Below, piece after piece: positions 1 to 8,234 of a stretch of 12,172 nucleotides of DNA. Positions within the stretch are counted from its first letter, which is position 1, and every line of letters starts with the position of its first letter. A program made the translations under genes and the position numbers. Below the pieces are notes generated by a model. That model saw nothing but the letters and a program-made list of their open reading frames with translations. It was not told the origin of the DNA and searched no databases. The DNA is from Bacteroidales bacterium (lineage in GTDB: Bacteria > Bacteroidota > Bacteroidia > Bacteroidales > UBA3824). The stretch is from assembly GCA_017645985.1 (NCBI GenBank), contig JAGCNK010000206.1:1-12172 (forward strand), given 5' to 3'.

Positions 1-1
1 A

Positions 2-3000
2 GAATATCAGAAAGACCAATTCTCCAACTACCCCAAAATTAAACTGACCAACATAGGCACAATGCGAAATAGTTTTCTTGTAAGATTAGAAGTTGTGCCG
101 TTCGACTACAATCCCGCACAAAACAAGCTCACAATCTACCATACCATCGACATAAAAATTTACAACAAAGTCAAATCGCTGAAAAAATCATCACAAGGCG
201 AAGTAATCAAAAGTAATTCAAACACTTACCTGATAATCACACACCCAAAATATAAGAACAGCATACAAAAGTTTGCCGAATGGAAAACTATGCAAGGCTA
301 CAAAGTAAAGACCGTTTACGTTACCCAGGATGTAACCAACACCTGCGAGGCAATCAAAAACTACATACAAAACTTTTACGAAAATCCGCCAACTGGCTAT
401 CAGACACCGCAATACGTGCTATTTGCCGCCGACGAAACAGCCGTGCCGTCGTTTGAAGGACGACAGATATATCCCGAAATAGTGACCAACATCGTTCAGC
501 AAACCGACCTCTACTACTGCGAATTTACTGGCGACTGTCTGCCCGAAATTATGTACGGACGATTGAGCGCAACCGACAACTCATCGATGCAAAACATAGT
601 AGACAAGATAATTGCATACGAAAAAACTGAGTTTGCCGACCCAGATTTTCTCAATAGGATGATTTTTATTTCGGGTGTGGACAATCCCAACGCAAGAATC
701 TACAGCAACACATCGCTGAAATACATTGTTAACAACTACGCCAACTCCGAAAACGGAATCACCACAAAGCTCTACCCCTACGACGCTTCATACGGCATAA
801 TGGACTGCCAAGAATCCGGCGCGGCAGAGTCCATTCTACAGGAGATAACCAATGGCGCAGGTCTGGTATTCTACCACGGACACGGCAACCCCTACAGCTG
901 GGACAAGCCCGAAATCACCTACGCCGACATCAACAATATGAACGAGTGCGAAACAGGCTTTTGGATTGCAAACTGCTGTCTTACAAGCAAATACCACGCT
1001 GACAACTGTTTTGCCGAAGCTGCGATAAGAAAAGCCAAAGGCGGCGCAGTGGGCTATATCGGTGCGGCAAACGAAACAATCTGGCAATACGACTTTATAT
1101 GGCTGATAGGCAGTATGTTGGGCAACAACGTAAGCGAACTTTACTCGCAGTCGCAAAGCGGTGCGGTAGACGCCCTCTACCATACGCACGCCAACGAGGC
1201 AAGCATCGACAACCAATACATCACCGCAGCACAAATTGTCAGCCGTGGCAATCTGGCTGTAACCAACTGCAATCCGATGGGTTACAAATACTATTGGGAA
1301 GTTTTCAACCTTATGGGCGACCCGTCGATGCTGGTGCATTGGAAGAAACCCGAAACCAACCCAGTGCAGTATTATCCTCAGAATCTGAGCGTTGGCAACA
1401 CTATGCTCACAGTTGAGACCTCGCCATACGCACTCACAGCACTTTCGCAAAACGGCGTGCTGATAGCCTCGGCATACACCGACAAAAACGGAACTGCTAT
1501 GCTCCAATTCTCCGCCGACAAGCTGCAGGAGGGCGAGGCCACTCTCGTGGTAACTGCCCAAAACAAAGCCACTTGCATCAAAACCATCACCATCAACAGC
1601 GCCCAGACTATCACCGTGGGAATCACCGGCTGCACTTTCAGCAAGATGCCGGCAAGCAACGACTCCGCATACATTTCGTTCAACATTAAAAATCTGACCA
1701 CTCTAATGTCGTCAGAATACAACGCCAACAACATCGACATCAAGCTCACTACCACCAACCCAGACATAATAATCGAAAAAATCGCCTCCACGATAGACCA
1801 ACTTGCCCCTCAAGAGAGCACAGAAATAGCAAACGCATTCAAAATCAAATTCAGCCAAAACTATCCTCACGACACCAATGCCAAATTGCTTATAACGCTG
1901 ACTTACAACACAAACCAAGAGCAACAATACATCATCAACACCGAGGTATTGACTCCGTTGATAGAATGTAAATACAACAGTATCAGCGACAAAGGAAACC
2001 AATTTGCCATAGTGGGAACGCCAACCACACAAATCGACTACAATCAAATGTACGAATACACCGTGGGCACAACCGCCGCCGCCAACGTCAACAACATTTT
2101 GGAAGGCGGCGAAGAGGCTACCATTTCGTTTAAGATTAGCAACGTGGGCAAACTGGGCGTAAAAAAATCAATAGCCAAACTCACTTGCAGCCACCAAGGT
2201 GTCACAATCACGAATCACACTCTGCAAATCAACAACTTAGGCGCAGGCAAAAGCGTTGACCTCAATTACAACGTAACCTTGAGCGACCAATACACAAAAT
2301 CAGAAAACGTGGATTTCACACTCACGCTTGAATACGACGGCTACACAATGAGCACCACATCGCGGCAGACCATAAACGCCGAAGTGGAAGATTTTGAGCA
2401 CAATGGCGAATCGCCCGAAAACATCACAATCAATTCGCGCCGTCCATGGGTCATAAGCGAAAACAGTCCGTACTCGGGCAAATACTGTTTTGAGAGCGCA
2501 ACCATCTCAAACCAGACGCAATCATACTTCAAAATAGACGTCGATTTGCCCAAATCCGACACTGTAAAATTCTATGTGCGGACATCTTGCGAAGAATACA
2601 ACGCCCTGAGCGACATCTATTACGACCATCTAGAGTTTGCCATCGACGGCGACGTTAAGCAGAAATGGGCAGGCGAAACTCCCTGGACCGAGGTAAAAAT
2701 GCCAGTGCCCGAAGGTATGCACACCCTCAAATGGCTTTATTACAAAGACGAACTAACATCCGAACACGACGACAAAGTTTGGGTCGACGATATTTCTTTT
2801 CCGCCGTGCAACTACTCCAACATCGAAAACACACCAAAATTCTCCGCCACCATTCCACAATGGCTCACGCTTGACGACAACAATGACGGAACTGCCAAGA
2901 TTTCAGGCTATTCGCCAAAATATTATGCTTACGACTCGGTATATGTTACCGCAAGTTTCAAAAACCAGATCCAGACACAGAAATTTGCCATCACCACCGG

Positions 3001-3265
3001 CTCGGAGCTTGACAAAGACGGCAACGACAGTATGGTGAGGATATATCCGATGCCCGCCACCGATTTCTGCTACATCAGCATCAACGGACTGCTGAAATAC
3101 AACACAGTGCGGATGTTTAACCTCAACGGCAAAAAAGTATTGGAAAAAGAGATCAATACAAACCTTGTCCAACTCTATGTTAGCAACTTAAAATCAGGAG
3201 TTTACATTCTTGAACTCAGAGGCGAGTCGGAAAAAATACGACGCCGCATAGCCGTTATCCGATAG
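2..3265 (+). CDS. Gingipain-like C25 family cysteine peptidase with T9SS C-terminal sorting domain (5' end outside window)
   Basis: The reading frame is open to the left edge, so the Met at 62 is internal and the signal peptide and most of the propeptide are missing. Residues below are counted from that Met. The first ~45 residues look like the end of a gingipain propeptide. The C25 catalytic domain spans about 53-427. It has a GHG motif whose His274 is the likely catalytic base, and an NCC motif (Cys305/Cys306); by spacing to RgpB, Cys306 is the likely nucleophile. An Ig-like domain follows (~432-512), then two beta-sandwich regions (~515-770), a cleaved-adhesin/MAM-like domain (~776-915), a putative Ig domain (~925-980) and a type A sorting domain (~990-1067: YPMPAT, a GKKV strand, SGVYIL, basic end). 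The family consists of surface or secreted endopeptidases; Arg or Lys specificity cannot be read here. Export through the T9SS is inferred from the C-terminus. The gene is convergent with the OmpA/PorE-like gene, 11 bases away. Confidence 0.93.
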   Translation, partial: EYQKDQFSNYPKIKLTNIGTMRNSFLVRLEVVPFDYNPAQNKLTIYHTIDIKIYNKVKSLKKSSQGEVIKSNSNTYLIITHPKYKNSIQKFAEWKTMQGYKVKTVYVTQDVTNTCEAIKNYIQNFYENPPTGYQTPQYVLFAADETAVPSFEGRQIYPEIVTNIVQQTDLYYCEFTGDCLPEIMYGRLSATDNSSMQNIVDKIIAYEKTEFADPDFLNRMIFISGVDNPNARIYSNTSLKYIVNNYANSENGITTKLYPYDASYGIMDCQESGAAESILQEITNGAGLVFYHGHGNPYSWDKPEITYADINNMNECETGFWIANCCLTSKYHADNCFAEAAIRKAKGGAVGYIGAANETIWQYDFIWLIGSMLGNNVSELYSQSQSGAVDALYHTHANEASIDNQYITAAQIVSRGNLAVTNCNPMGYKYYWEVFNLMGDPSMLVHWKKPETNPVQYYPQNLSVGNTMLTVETSPYALTALSQNGVLIASAYTDKNGTAMLQFSADKLQEGEATLVVTAQNKATCIKTITINSAQTITVGITGCTFSKMPASNDSAYISFNIKNLTTLMSSEYNANNIDIKLTTTNPDIIIEKIASTIDQLAPQESTEIANAFKIKFSQNYPHDTNAKLLITLTYNTNQEQQYIINTEVLTPLIECKYNSISDKGNQFAIVGTPTTQIDYNQMYEYTVGTTAAANVNNILEGGEEATISFKISNVGKLGVKKSIAKLTCSHQGVTITNHTLQINNLGAGKSVDLNYNVTLSDQYTKSENVDFTLTLEYDGYTMSTTSRQTINAEVEDFEHNGESPENITINSRRPWVISENSPYSGKYCFESATISNQTQSYFKIDVDLPKSDTVKFYVRTSCEEYNALSDIYYDHLEFAIDGDVKQKWAGETPWTEVKMPVPEGMHTLKWLYYKDELTSEHDDKVWVDDISFPPCNYSNIENTPKFSATIPQWLTLDDNNDGTAKISGYSPKYYAYDSVYVTASFKNQIQTQKFAITTGSELDKDGNDSMVRIYPMPATDFCYISINGLLKYNTVRMFNLNGKKVLEKEINTNLVQLYVSNLKSGVYILELRGESEKIRRRIAVIR

Positions 3266-3276
3266 GGTCTCCCCTC

Positions 3277-5241
3277 CTACTCCGACAGCACAAACTCAAC
3301 CCGGCGGTTCAATGCTCGGCCTTCTGAAGTAGTGTTCGGCGCCATAGGTGTAGACTTGCCAAAAGCTCTGTACGACAGGCGATTAGAGTCTATTCCAACC
3401 ATAATCAGATAGTTGTAAACAGTTCGGCAACGTTTTTCGCTCAGCACCATATTGTTCTCGATATTGCCCACTGCGTCGGTATGTCCGCAAATCTCGATTT
3501 TGTATTGCGGATATTCGGCAAAGAACAACGCCAGCTGACGAAGAATAGCCTCGCTCGACTCCGACAGCTGCGCAGAGTTGAACTCAAAGTTCACATTCTC
3601 CAACACACGGGGCACGCCGGTCTGAATTTTCTCAATTTGGATATCCTTGTAAGTGGGCGGAGTATTGTATTCCGACGAGTCAGGGGTAATCACCTGCATA
3701 TCGTAGAAAAAGCCTTTCTTCTTGATAGTGAGCAGATAATCCTCGTCCTCGTTCACCTGTGTAGACACAGCATACTCGCCGTTCTTCTTGGTTTCGTCGT
3801 GGGCTGTCTCAAATGTTTTCAAACCAGTAAGTTCGATGCTGACATTGGGAACAGGTTCGCCGTTCTCGTTGGTAATCTTGCCCTTGATAAGCAGCACCTG
3901 GTTGGGACTTGCCTCTGGAGGAAGGTCGGAACAGTAGATGTCCCATCCGCCCTTGCCGCTGAGCATCTTCGACGAGAAATAGATACGCTTGCCGTCGGCA
4001 CTCACCACGTAAGCCACCTCGTCGCCCTCGGTGTTGATGGGGAAACCTATATTCTTTGGTTTTGAAAAACGTCCGTTGTCGCCAAGGCGGCTGACAAAAA
4101 TATCAAATCCGCCGAGACCGCCGTGACCGTTTGACGCAAAATAGAGCGTCTTGTTGTCGGAATGTATAAACGGTGTTTTCTCGTCAAACTCGGTATTCAC
4201 CTCAGGACCCAAATTTATGGGTGCGCTCCACAACGAATCAGACGACTTGCGCACAATCTTGTAGATATCGTAGCCGCCGTATCCGCCAGCCCTGTTGCTC
4301 GAAAAATATATCACGTGACCAGTGGCATCCACAGTTGGCTGTCCGTCAAACATATCGGTGTTAACGGTGTTGGGCAGTTTGATGAGCGGCTGCCACACGC
4401 CGTTGTCGTTAGCAGAATAATAGATGTCGCAGTCGTCGTGATTGCAGATGGTGATATAGAGAATGCGGTTGTCGACCGTGAAGCACGCACCGCCCTGCAG
4501 CTTGCCCATATTGAACGGCGGCGGAAGGGGTTCGCCCTCGGTATAAAGCTCTGCTACTGTGTCGTTTGACGAAATTCTGCGGCTCAGCACTATCTGCTCC
4601 GAAAAATCGCCGTTGCGCTTAATGTGGCGACGTGTAAACACAAACAGCTCACCGTCGGGCGAAATCATCGGCAGGTACTCGTCGTCGGAGGTGCTGATGT
4701 TTTTCAGCTCTCTGGGGTTGAACTTAACCGGGTGACTGATGATGTCGTAATATTCGTGAATCATATCAAGACGCTTCTGCGCCTTGGCACGGCACGACGG
4801 AGCGGAGTTGTCGTTGTCGAGAAAATTGCTAAACAGCCGCTCGGCCTTATCAAACTTGCGGTCAAGATAGCAGCACTCGCCGAGGTAAAATCCGGCACGG
4901 CAACTGTCATGCGTGGGACAAAACTCAAACGAGAGCGACAAGTTTCTCTGCGCCTTCTGCGAAAACTCCAACGCACGGTCGGTCTGAAACCTCAACTGAG
5001 CGTCGCGTTGCTTGTTGAGATAATACTCGCCCAAAAGCAGCGTGGCAGGATAGTACTTGGGATAATCAATGCTGATCTCATTGAGATACTTGATGCCAAG
5101 GTCCTGATTTTCTGACAAAAGATCCACCGCGTCGGAGTATTTCTTGTCAAGACCCTTGACCTTGGGCAAAGAGCAGGGTTTCTGCGCCAGACAAGCCGCA
5201 GAAACCAGCACCATAATCGTTAGAGGCAGAATACGTTTCAT
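3277..5241 (-). CDS. OmpA-family multidomain protein: TPR, PD40 beta-propeller, CRD-like and OmpA domains (PorE-like)
   Basis: The start at 5241 is chosen because it puts a signal peptide (KR, then a hydrophobic run) at the N-terminus; the frame extends 13 codons further upstream without sense. The protein has 654 residues. A TPR-like helical region spans ~30-170. A propeller spans ~183-440 with repeated blades of the type SPDG..FVFTRR, YFSSNRAGGYGGYDIY and YFASNGHGGLGGFDIF. A carboxypeptidase-regulatory-like sandwich spans ~450-525, and an OmpA C-terminal domain ~547-654. The OmpA domain keeps GHTD (Asp589) and Arg604, with the spacing of the Asp/Arg pair that holds peptidoglycan diaminopimelate, and ends in NRRVEF. 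This domain order matches P. gingivalis PorE, an essential T9SS component, but other OmpA-PD40 proteins share parts of it, so I give no symbol. Cys17 could be a lipoprotein cysteine, though SAAC is a poor lipobox. It lies 66 bases downstream of the AsmA-like gene and may be co-transcribed. No Shine-Dalgarno is evident. Confidence 0.93.
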   Translation of the reverse strand: MKRILPLTIMVLVSAACLAQKPCSLPKVKGLDKKYSDAVDLLSENQDLGIKYLNEISIDYPKYYPATLLLGEYYLNKQRDAQLRFQTDRALEFSQKAQRNLSLSFEFCPTHDSCRAGFYLGECCYLDRKFDKAERLFSNFLDNDNSAPSCRAKAQKRLDMIHEYYDIISHPVKFNPRELKNISTSDDEYLPMISPDGELFVFTRRHIKRNGDFSEQIVLSRRISSNDTVAELYTEGEPLPPPFNMGKLQGGACFTVDNRILYITICNHDDCDIYYSANDNGVWQPLIKLPNTVNTDMFDGQPTVDATGHVIYFSSNRAGGYGGYDIYKIVRKSSDSLWSAPINLGPEVNTEFDEKTPFIHSDNKTLYFASNGHGGLGGFDIFVSRLGDNGRFSKPKNIGFPINTEGDEVAYVVSADGKRIYFSSKMLSGKGGWDIYCSDLPPEASPNQVLLIKGKITNENGEPVPNVSIELTGLKTFETAHDETKKNGEYAVSTQVNEDEDYLLTIKKKGFFYDMQVITPDSSEYNTPPTYKDIQIEKIQTGVPRVLENVNFEFNSAQLSESSEAILRQLALFFAEYPQYKIEICGHTDAVGNIENNMVLSEKRCRTVYNYLIMVGIDSNRLSYRAFGKSTPMAPNTTSEGRALNRRVEFVLSE

Positions 5242-5307
5242 AACTATAAGGCTTTTTTCTTTATAACGTAAGAAAAGCAAAAATGAAACAAAAATGCCTC
5301 AAAAATC
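5242..5307 (-). other. Spacer between AsmA-like and PorE-like genes with an imperfect inverted repeat
   Basis: This AT-rich 66-base spacer separates two genes of the same direction. It contains an imperfect inverted repeat, AGGCTTTTTT (5249-5258) and AAAAATGCCT (5290-5299), with one mismatch and a 31-base gap. I see no exact TAnnTTTG promoter element and no compact terminator, so read-through from the AsmA-like gene is plausible. The repeat could be chance, since only three of its pairs are G-C. Confidence 0.35.
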
Positions 5308-8163
5308 TTACTTTATGCTCTCAGCCTTCTGCATAGCCTCGCTGTTGATCTTCTCGGCCTGCTGCTCGGCGGTGTTCACAATTTTGTCGCCCTGAGCCCT
5401 TGCAGTAGAAACCACTTTGTCGGCCTGTGCATATGCTTCGTTGAGTTTTTTGTCGGCTTCAGCCTTTGCTTTCTTTTTCAACTCGTCGGCAGATTTTTGT
5501 GCAGCGGCTTTTGCCAATGGGTTTGTTGCCTTTGCAATAAGTTCATCAGCTTTTTTAGAGGCCTCGGCTATCGCCTTGTCAGACACCTCCTTGGCTTGCT
5601 GTTTCAGCTTGTCGCACTGCTTCTGGGCAGTATTGATAAGAGTGTCGCGGGTATGCTTGGCCACGGCAATCACCTCGTCGGCTTTTTTCTTGGCCTCGGC
5701 TATATACTTCTTGGCATTTTCTGAGAGTTTCTCTTTTGCTTCTTGAATCTTTTCCTGAACCACCTCTTTGATAACGTCGGTGGCCGATGTGTGGAAACCT
5801 ACAATTTTGGGACTCAAAACTGTGCCGCCGAGTGTAGCCACAACTTTGATCATACCGCTGCGGTCGCCGCCTGCCACCTTGCCGAGAAGCTCGTTGGCCA
5901 TAGACTCCACGAGGGTAAGACCAAAGTCAAAATTGAGCGACTGGTCGAGACCGAGCTTGCCGCCAAATGTAGCGTCCTGATCGTTGAGCTTGAATCCTGT
6001 GGTATCTACAATCACGTCGCCGTCGATAATCTTGAACCCTACATTGATGTTTTTCAAAGCGGGATTAGCAAGTTTCTCGTTTTTGGTAACTTCGCCAATC
6101 ATCTTGAAGATGTTAGAGTTTTTGATAGCCACCTGGTTGGTAGCCAGACGGCCGTCGCCGTTGATGGTCTTGAGATCGGGAGTAAGGAAACGGTCGGTGA
6201 AACCGGCGAAATTAATCTTGGCAGTAACATTGCCCTGACAGCTTGAAGCAATAGGCGCAAGCTGCTGAACAGTGTTGAAAGTCTTGGCAGTGGTCTGAAT
6301 GTCCACCTGGCTCAAATCGAGCTGAAGATCTAGTCCTGGACGGTTGATGTCGGCAGCGTCGTAAACACCAGAGGCGAACACCTTGCCGCCCAGAGTGTTA
6401 AGTTTTAAATCGTTGAGAAAAGCAGCACCGTTTTTCAAACCAATCATACCAGTAAGGTTGTTGATAACCAGACTGTCGTAAAGAATCTTGCCAATGCTTG
6501 AATTGAGTGCGAAATCTATGTTGGTAGGAATTTCGGGAGCCTCCACAGCCGAAGTGTCGGTAACTCCGTCGGATGCAACCACCGAATGGTCGTAAGAATA
6601 AAAATCGTTGACATCAATAAGGTTGCTCTTGAAATTGAACGAAGCCTTCAAAGTGCTGTCAGCAAATACATAATGGAAAATGTTGTCGATCTTGCCGTTG
6701 AGGTTGAAATCGCTCTTGCCCATCGTCATACTGAGGTTCTCAAGGTCGGCCTTTTTAGGAGAAATAATAAGGTGTGCCTTGCTGATGTCCACAGGCGGAA
6801 GGTCGGTCATCACAGTACGGAAGTTGTTGAGAGTGATGTCGCCCTTGGCGTTGAACTTGTCGTAAGCACCGTCGTCTAGATAAGAAAGCTTGCCGTCGAA
6901 ACTGAGGATAGCCTTTACCAAACCTTTGAGAGTCATATCCTCCAAAGGAACAACATCAGCCACCGACGAAAGTTCGAGCGATGCGTTGACATCTCCAGCC
7001 AAATCAATATCCTTGGCGGAGGTCTGCACCAAGAAACGTGCGTCGATCGGGTTGTCGGCAATATTCATATGTACCTTTTTGGCGTCGATATTAATGCTGT
7101 CCAAATTGCCGGGACACTTAACACTCACGTCCACATTGATATTCTCAACTGATTTGGGAAGGTCGGGATATTGAAAACGGGCATTTTCAATCAAGAGGTT
7201 GACCCAGAACTCGGGAAACGAAACAGCGTTGAAGTCGCCCTTGGCACCGCCGTCGAACGAGAACTGACCTGCGGTTTTCACACCCTCGAGATCCTTGGCG
7301 TAGTCGGCGGGAATCATACTCAGCACGCTCTTGAAATCGGTATTGTCGGCACCAAACTTCAAATCCATACGCACATTGGTGTCGGGCACAGCAATCCATC
7401 CGTCGAGATTGAGAGCCAGCTGGTTGATTTTGAACACATTCTCGCGGAACGAGAACTTCATCTGCTCCATATCAGCGTCGAGGTCGCTCTTAACGTCCAC
7501 CACGGCGTCGTTGATATAGATGATGGGACCCATTCTAACATTGAGTTTGGCAATATCCATCAGCATCGAAAGAATCGACTCCTTGTCGCTGAGGTCGCCG
7601 GTAAGTTTGAAATTGAGCGAGTCGATAAGAGCGTGCACATCGGTGATACTGTCGGTATAAAGCACACGCATATTGTTGATTTCAAACTTCTTGAGAGCAA
7701 GCTTAAACGACGAGGCGGGCAGAGTGTCCACCTCCTGCTCCTCCACCGAAGCCGAATCTGTTTTAACAATGTCGTAGTTGGGTTTTCCGTTTTTAAGAAC
7801 GATGATATTAAACTTAGGCTGCTGCAAGTCCACCTGCTTAACCTTGATTTTGCCACCAAAAAGCGACATCAGGTTGACAGTAGCCTCCAAGCGGTCGAAA
7901 GCGGCGAGAGTGTCGTGCTCAAATTCGTCAACACCTTTTAAATATACACTGTCGATACGGATTGTAACGTCAGGAAAATGCTTGAACAAGTTCATATTCA
8001 AATCCTTGACATAAAGGTCGGCATTGATATAGTCCTTAGCCAACTGACATCCGTAATTGAGCAGTTTGTCAGAGAAAAACATCGGTATGATGATCATCAG
8101 CGCAACAACCGCCAACAATACAAAAGCCAATACTTTGACAATTTTTTTGATAATTTTTTTCAT
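5308..8163 (-). CDS. AsmA-like envelope protein with hendecad-repeat C-terminal tail
   Basis: The start at 8163 is chosen over an upstream in-frame Met at 8325 because it follows a perfect AGGAGG and gives a normal N-terminal anchor: Met-Lys-Lys-rich, then about 20 hydrophobic residues (~10-30). The upstream extension would run back through the divergent promoter region. The protein has 951 residues. Most of it (~30-790) is beta-strand-rich with repeated modules such as VTIRIDSVYLKG, GKIKVKQVDLQQP and LGGKVFASGVYD, as in the AsmA/TamB-type superfamily. An AsmA C-terminal-like part (FGGKLGLDQSLNFDFGL) lies near 750-785. By family analogy it is anchored in the inner membrane with the bulk in the periplasm, where relatives form lipid-transfer or outer-membrane-maintenance bridges; the specific role here is unknown. 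Residues 817-951 are an Ala/Lys/Glu/Asp-rich helical tail of 11-residue repeats. The gene is divergent from wbqC-like and upstream of the PorE-like gene. Confidence 0.9.
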   Translation of the reverse strand: MKKIIKKIVKVLAFVLLAVVALMIIIPMFFSDKLLNYGCQLAKDYINADLYVKDLNMNLFKHFPDVTIRIDSVYLKGVDEFEHDTLAAFDRLEATVNLMSLFGGKIKVKQVDLQQPKFNIIVLKNGKPNYDIVKTDSASVEEQEVDTLPASSFKLALKKFEINNMRVLYTDSITDVHALIDSLNFKLTGDLSDKESILSMLMDIAKLNVRMGPIIYINDAVVDVKSDLDADMEQMKFSFRENVFKINQLALNLDGWIAVPDTNVRMDLKFGADNTDFKSVLSMIPADYAKDLEGVKTAGQFSFDGGAKGDFNAVSFPEFWVNLLIENARFQYPDLPKSVENINVDVSVKCPGNLDSINIDAKKVHMNIADNPIDARFLVQTSAKDIDLAGDVNASLELSSVADVVPLEDMTLKGLVKAILSFDGKLSYLDDGAYDKFNAKGDITLNNFRTVMTDLPPVDISKAHLIISPKKADLENLSMTMGKSDFNLNGKIDNIFHYVFADSTLKASFNFKSNLIDVNDFYSYDHSVVASDGVTDTSAVEAPEIPTNIDFALNSSIGKILYDSLVINNLTGMIGLKNGAAFLNDLKLNTLGGKVFASGVYDAADINRPGLDLQLDLSQVDIQTTAKTFNTVQQLAPIASSCQGNVTAKINFAGFTDRFLTPDLKTINGDGRLATNQVAIKNSNIFKMIGEVTKNEKLANPALKNINVGFKIIDGDVIVDTTGFKLNDQDATFGGKLGLDQSLNFDFGLTLVESMANELLGKVAGGDRSGMIKVVATLGGTVLSPKIVGFHTSATDVIKEVVQEKIQEAKEKLSENAKKYIAEAKKKADEVIAVAKHTRDTLINTAQKQCDKLKQQAKEVSDKAIAEASKKADELIAKATNPLAKAAAQKSADELKKKAKAEADKKLNEAYAQADKVVSTARAQGDKIVNTAEQQAEKINSEAMQKAESIK
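5311..5715 (-). repeat. Array of about 11 hendecad (11-residue, 33-base) coding repeats
   Basis: This is the 3' end of the AsmA-like gene, residues 817-951. The translation breaks into 11-residue units of the form x-D-(K/E)-hydrophobic-(I/V/K)-x-x-A-x-x-x, for example ADEVIAVAKHT, RDTLINTAQKQ, CDKLKQQAKEV, ADKVVSTARAQ and GDKIVNTAEQQ. Ala is at position 8 in all ten full units from residue 828, and Asp at position 2 in nine of them (Glu in the tenth). One 9-residue insertion with Asn-Pro (~880-890) shifts the register once. Two segments 44 residues apart (IAEAKKKADEVIA and IAEASKKADELIA) are also very similar in DNA, suggesting duplication of a four-unit block. Eleven-residue periodicity predicts a long, nearly straight amphipathic or coiled helix. 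Confidence 0.85.
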
Positions 8164-8172
8164 CTGAATAAT

Positions 8173-8178
8173 CCTCCT
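8173..8178 (-). promoter_or_regulatory. Strong Shine-Dalgarno site for the AsmA-like gene
   Basis: On the minus strand this reads AGGAGG, 9 bases before the ATG at 8163. It fixes the start codon of the AsmA-like gene. Bacteroidota genes usually lack such a site, and none of the other genes in the window shows one this good. Confidence 0.75.
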
Positions 8179-8198
8179 AAATAATTTTTTACAACCCA

Positions 8199-8234
8199 CA
8201 AAACTAACAATAATTATTGATATAGATACACAAT
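8199..8234 (-). promoter_or_regulatory. Bacteroides-type promoter for the AsmA-like gene
   Basis: On the minus strand TAGTTTTG (8199-8206) fits the Bacteroides -7 consensus TAnnTTTG exactly. A weaker -33 element, ATTG, lies at 8231-8234, 24 bases further upstream. Transcription would begin near 8190-8195, leaving a leader of about 30 bases that includes the AGGAGG site. Predicted by pattern only. Confidence 0.5.

Noticed and set aside
62..64. ATG at 62 as the true start of the C25 peptidase
   Set aside because: The same frame is open to the window edge and its upstream residues continue a gingipain propeptide-like sequence; no signal peptide follows the ATG.
836..1561. 241-codon open frame opposite the C25 peptidase
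   Set aside because: It overlaps the catalytic domain coding sequence in antisense; the Cys/Val-rich product looks like a mirror artefact.
7171..7941. 256-codon open frame opposite the AsmA-like gene
   Set aside because: It is a shadow of a well-supported coding strand, with no start signal and no recognisable domain.
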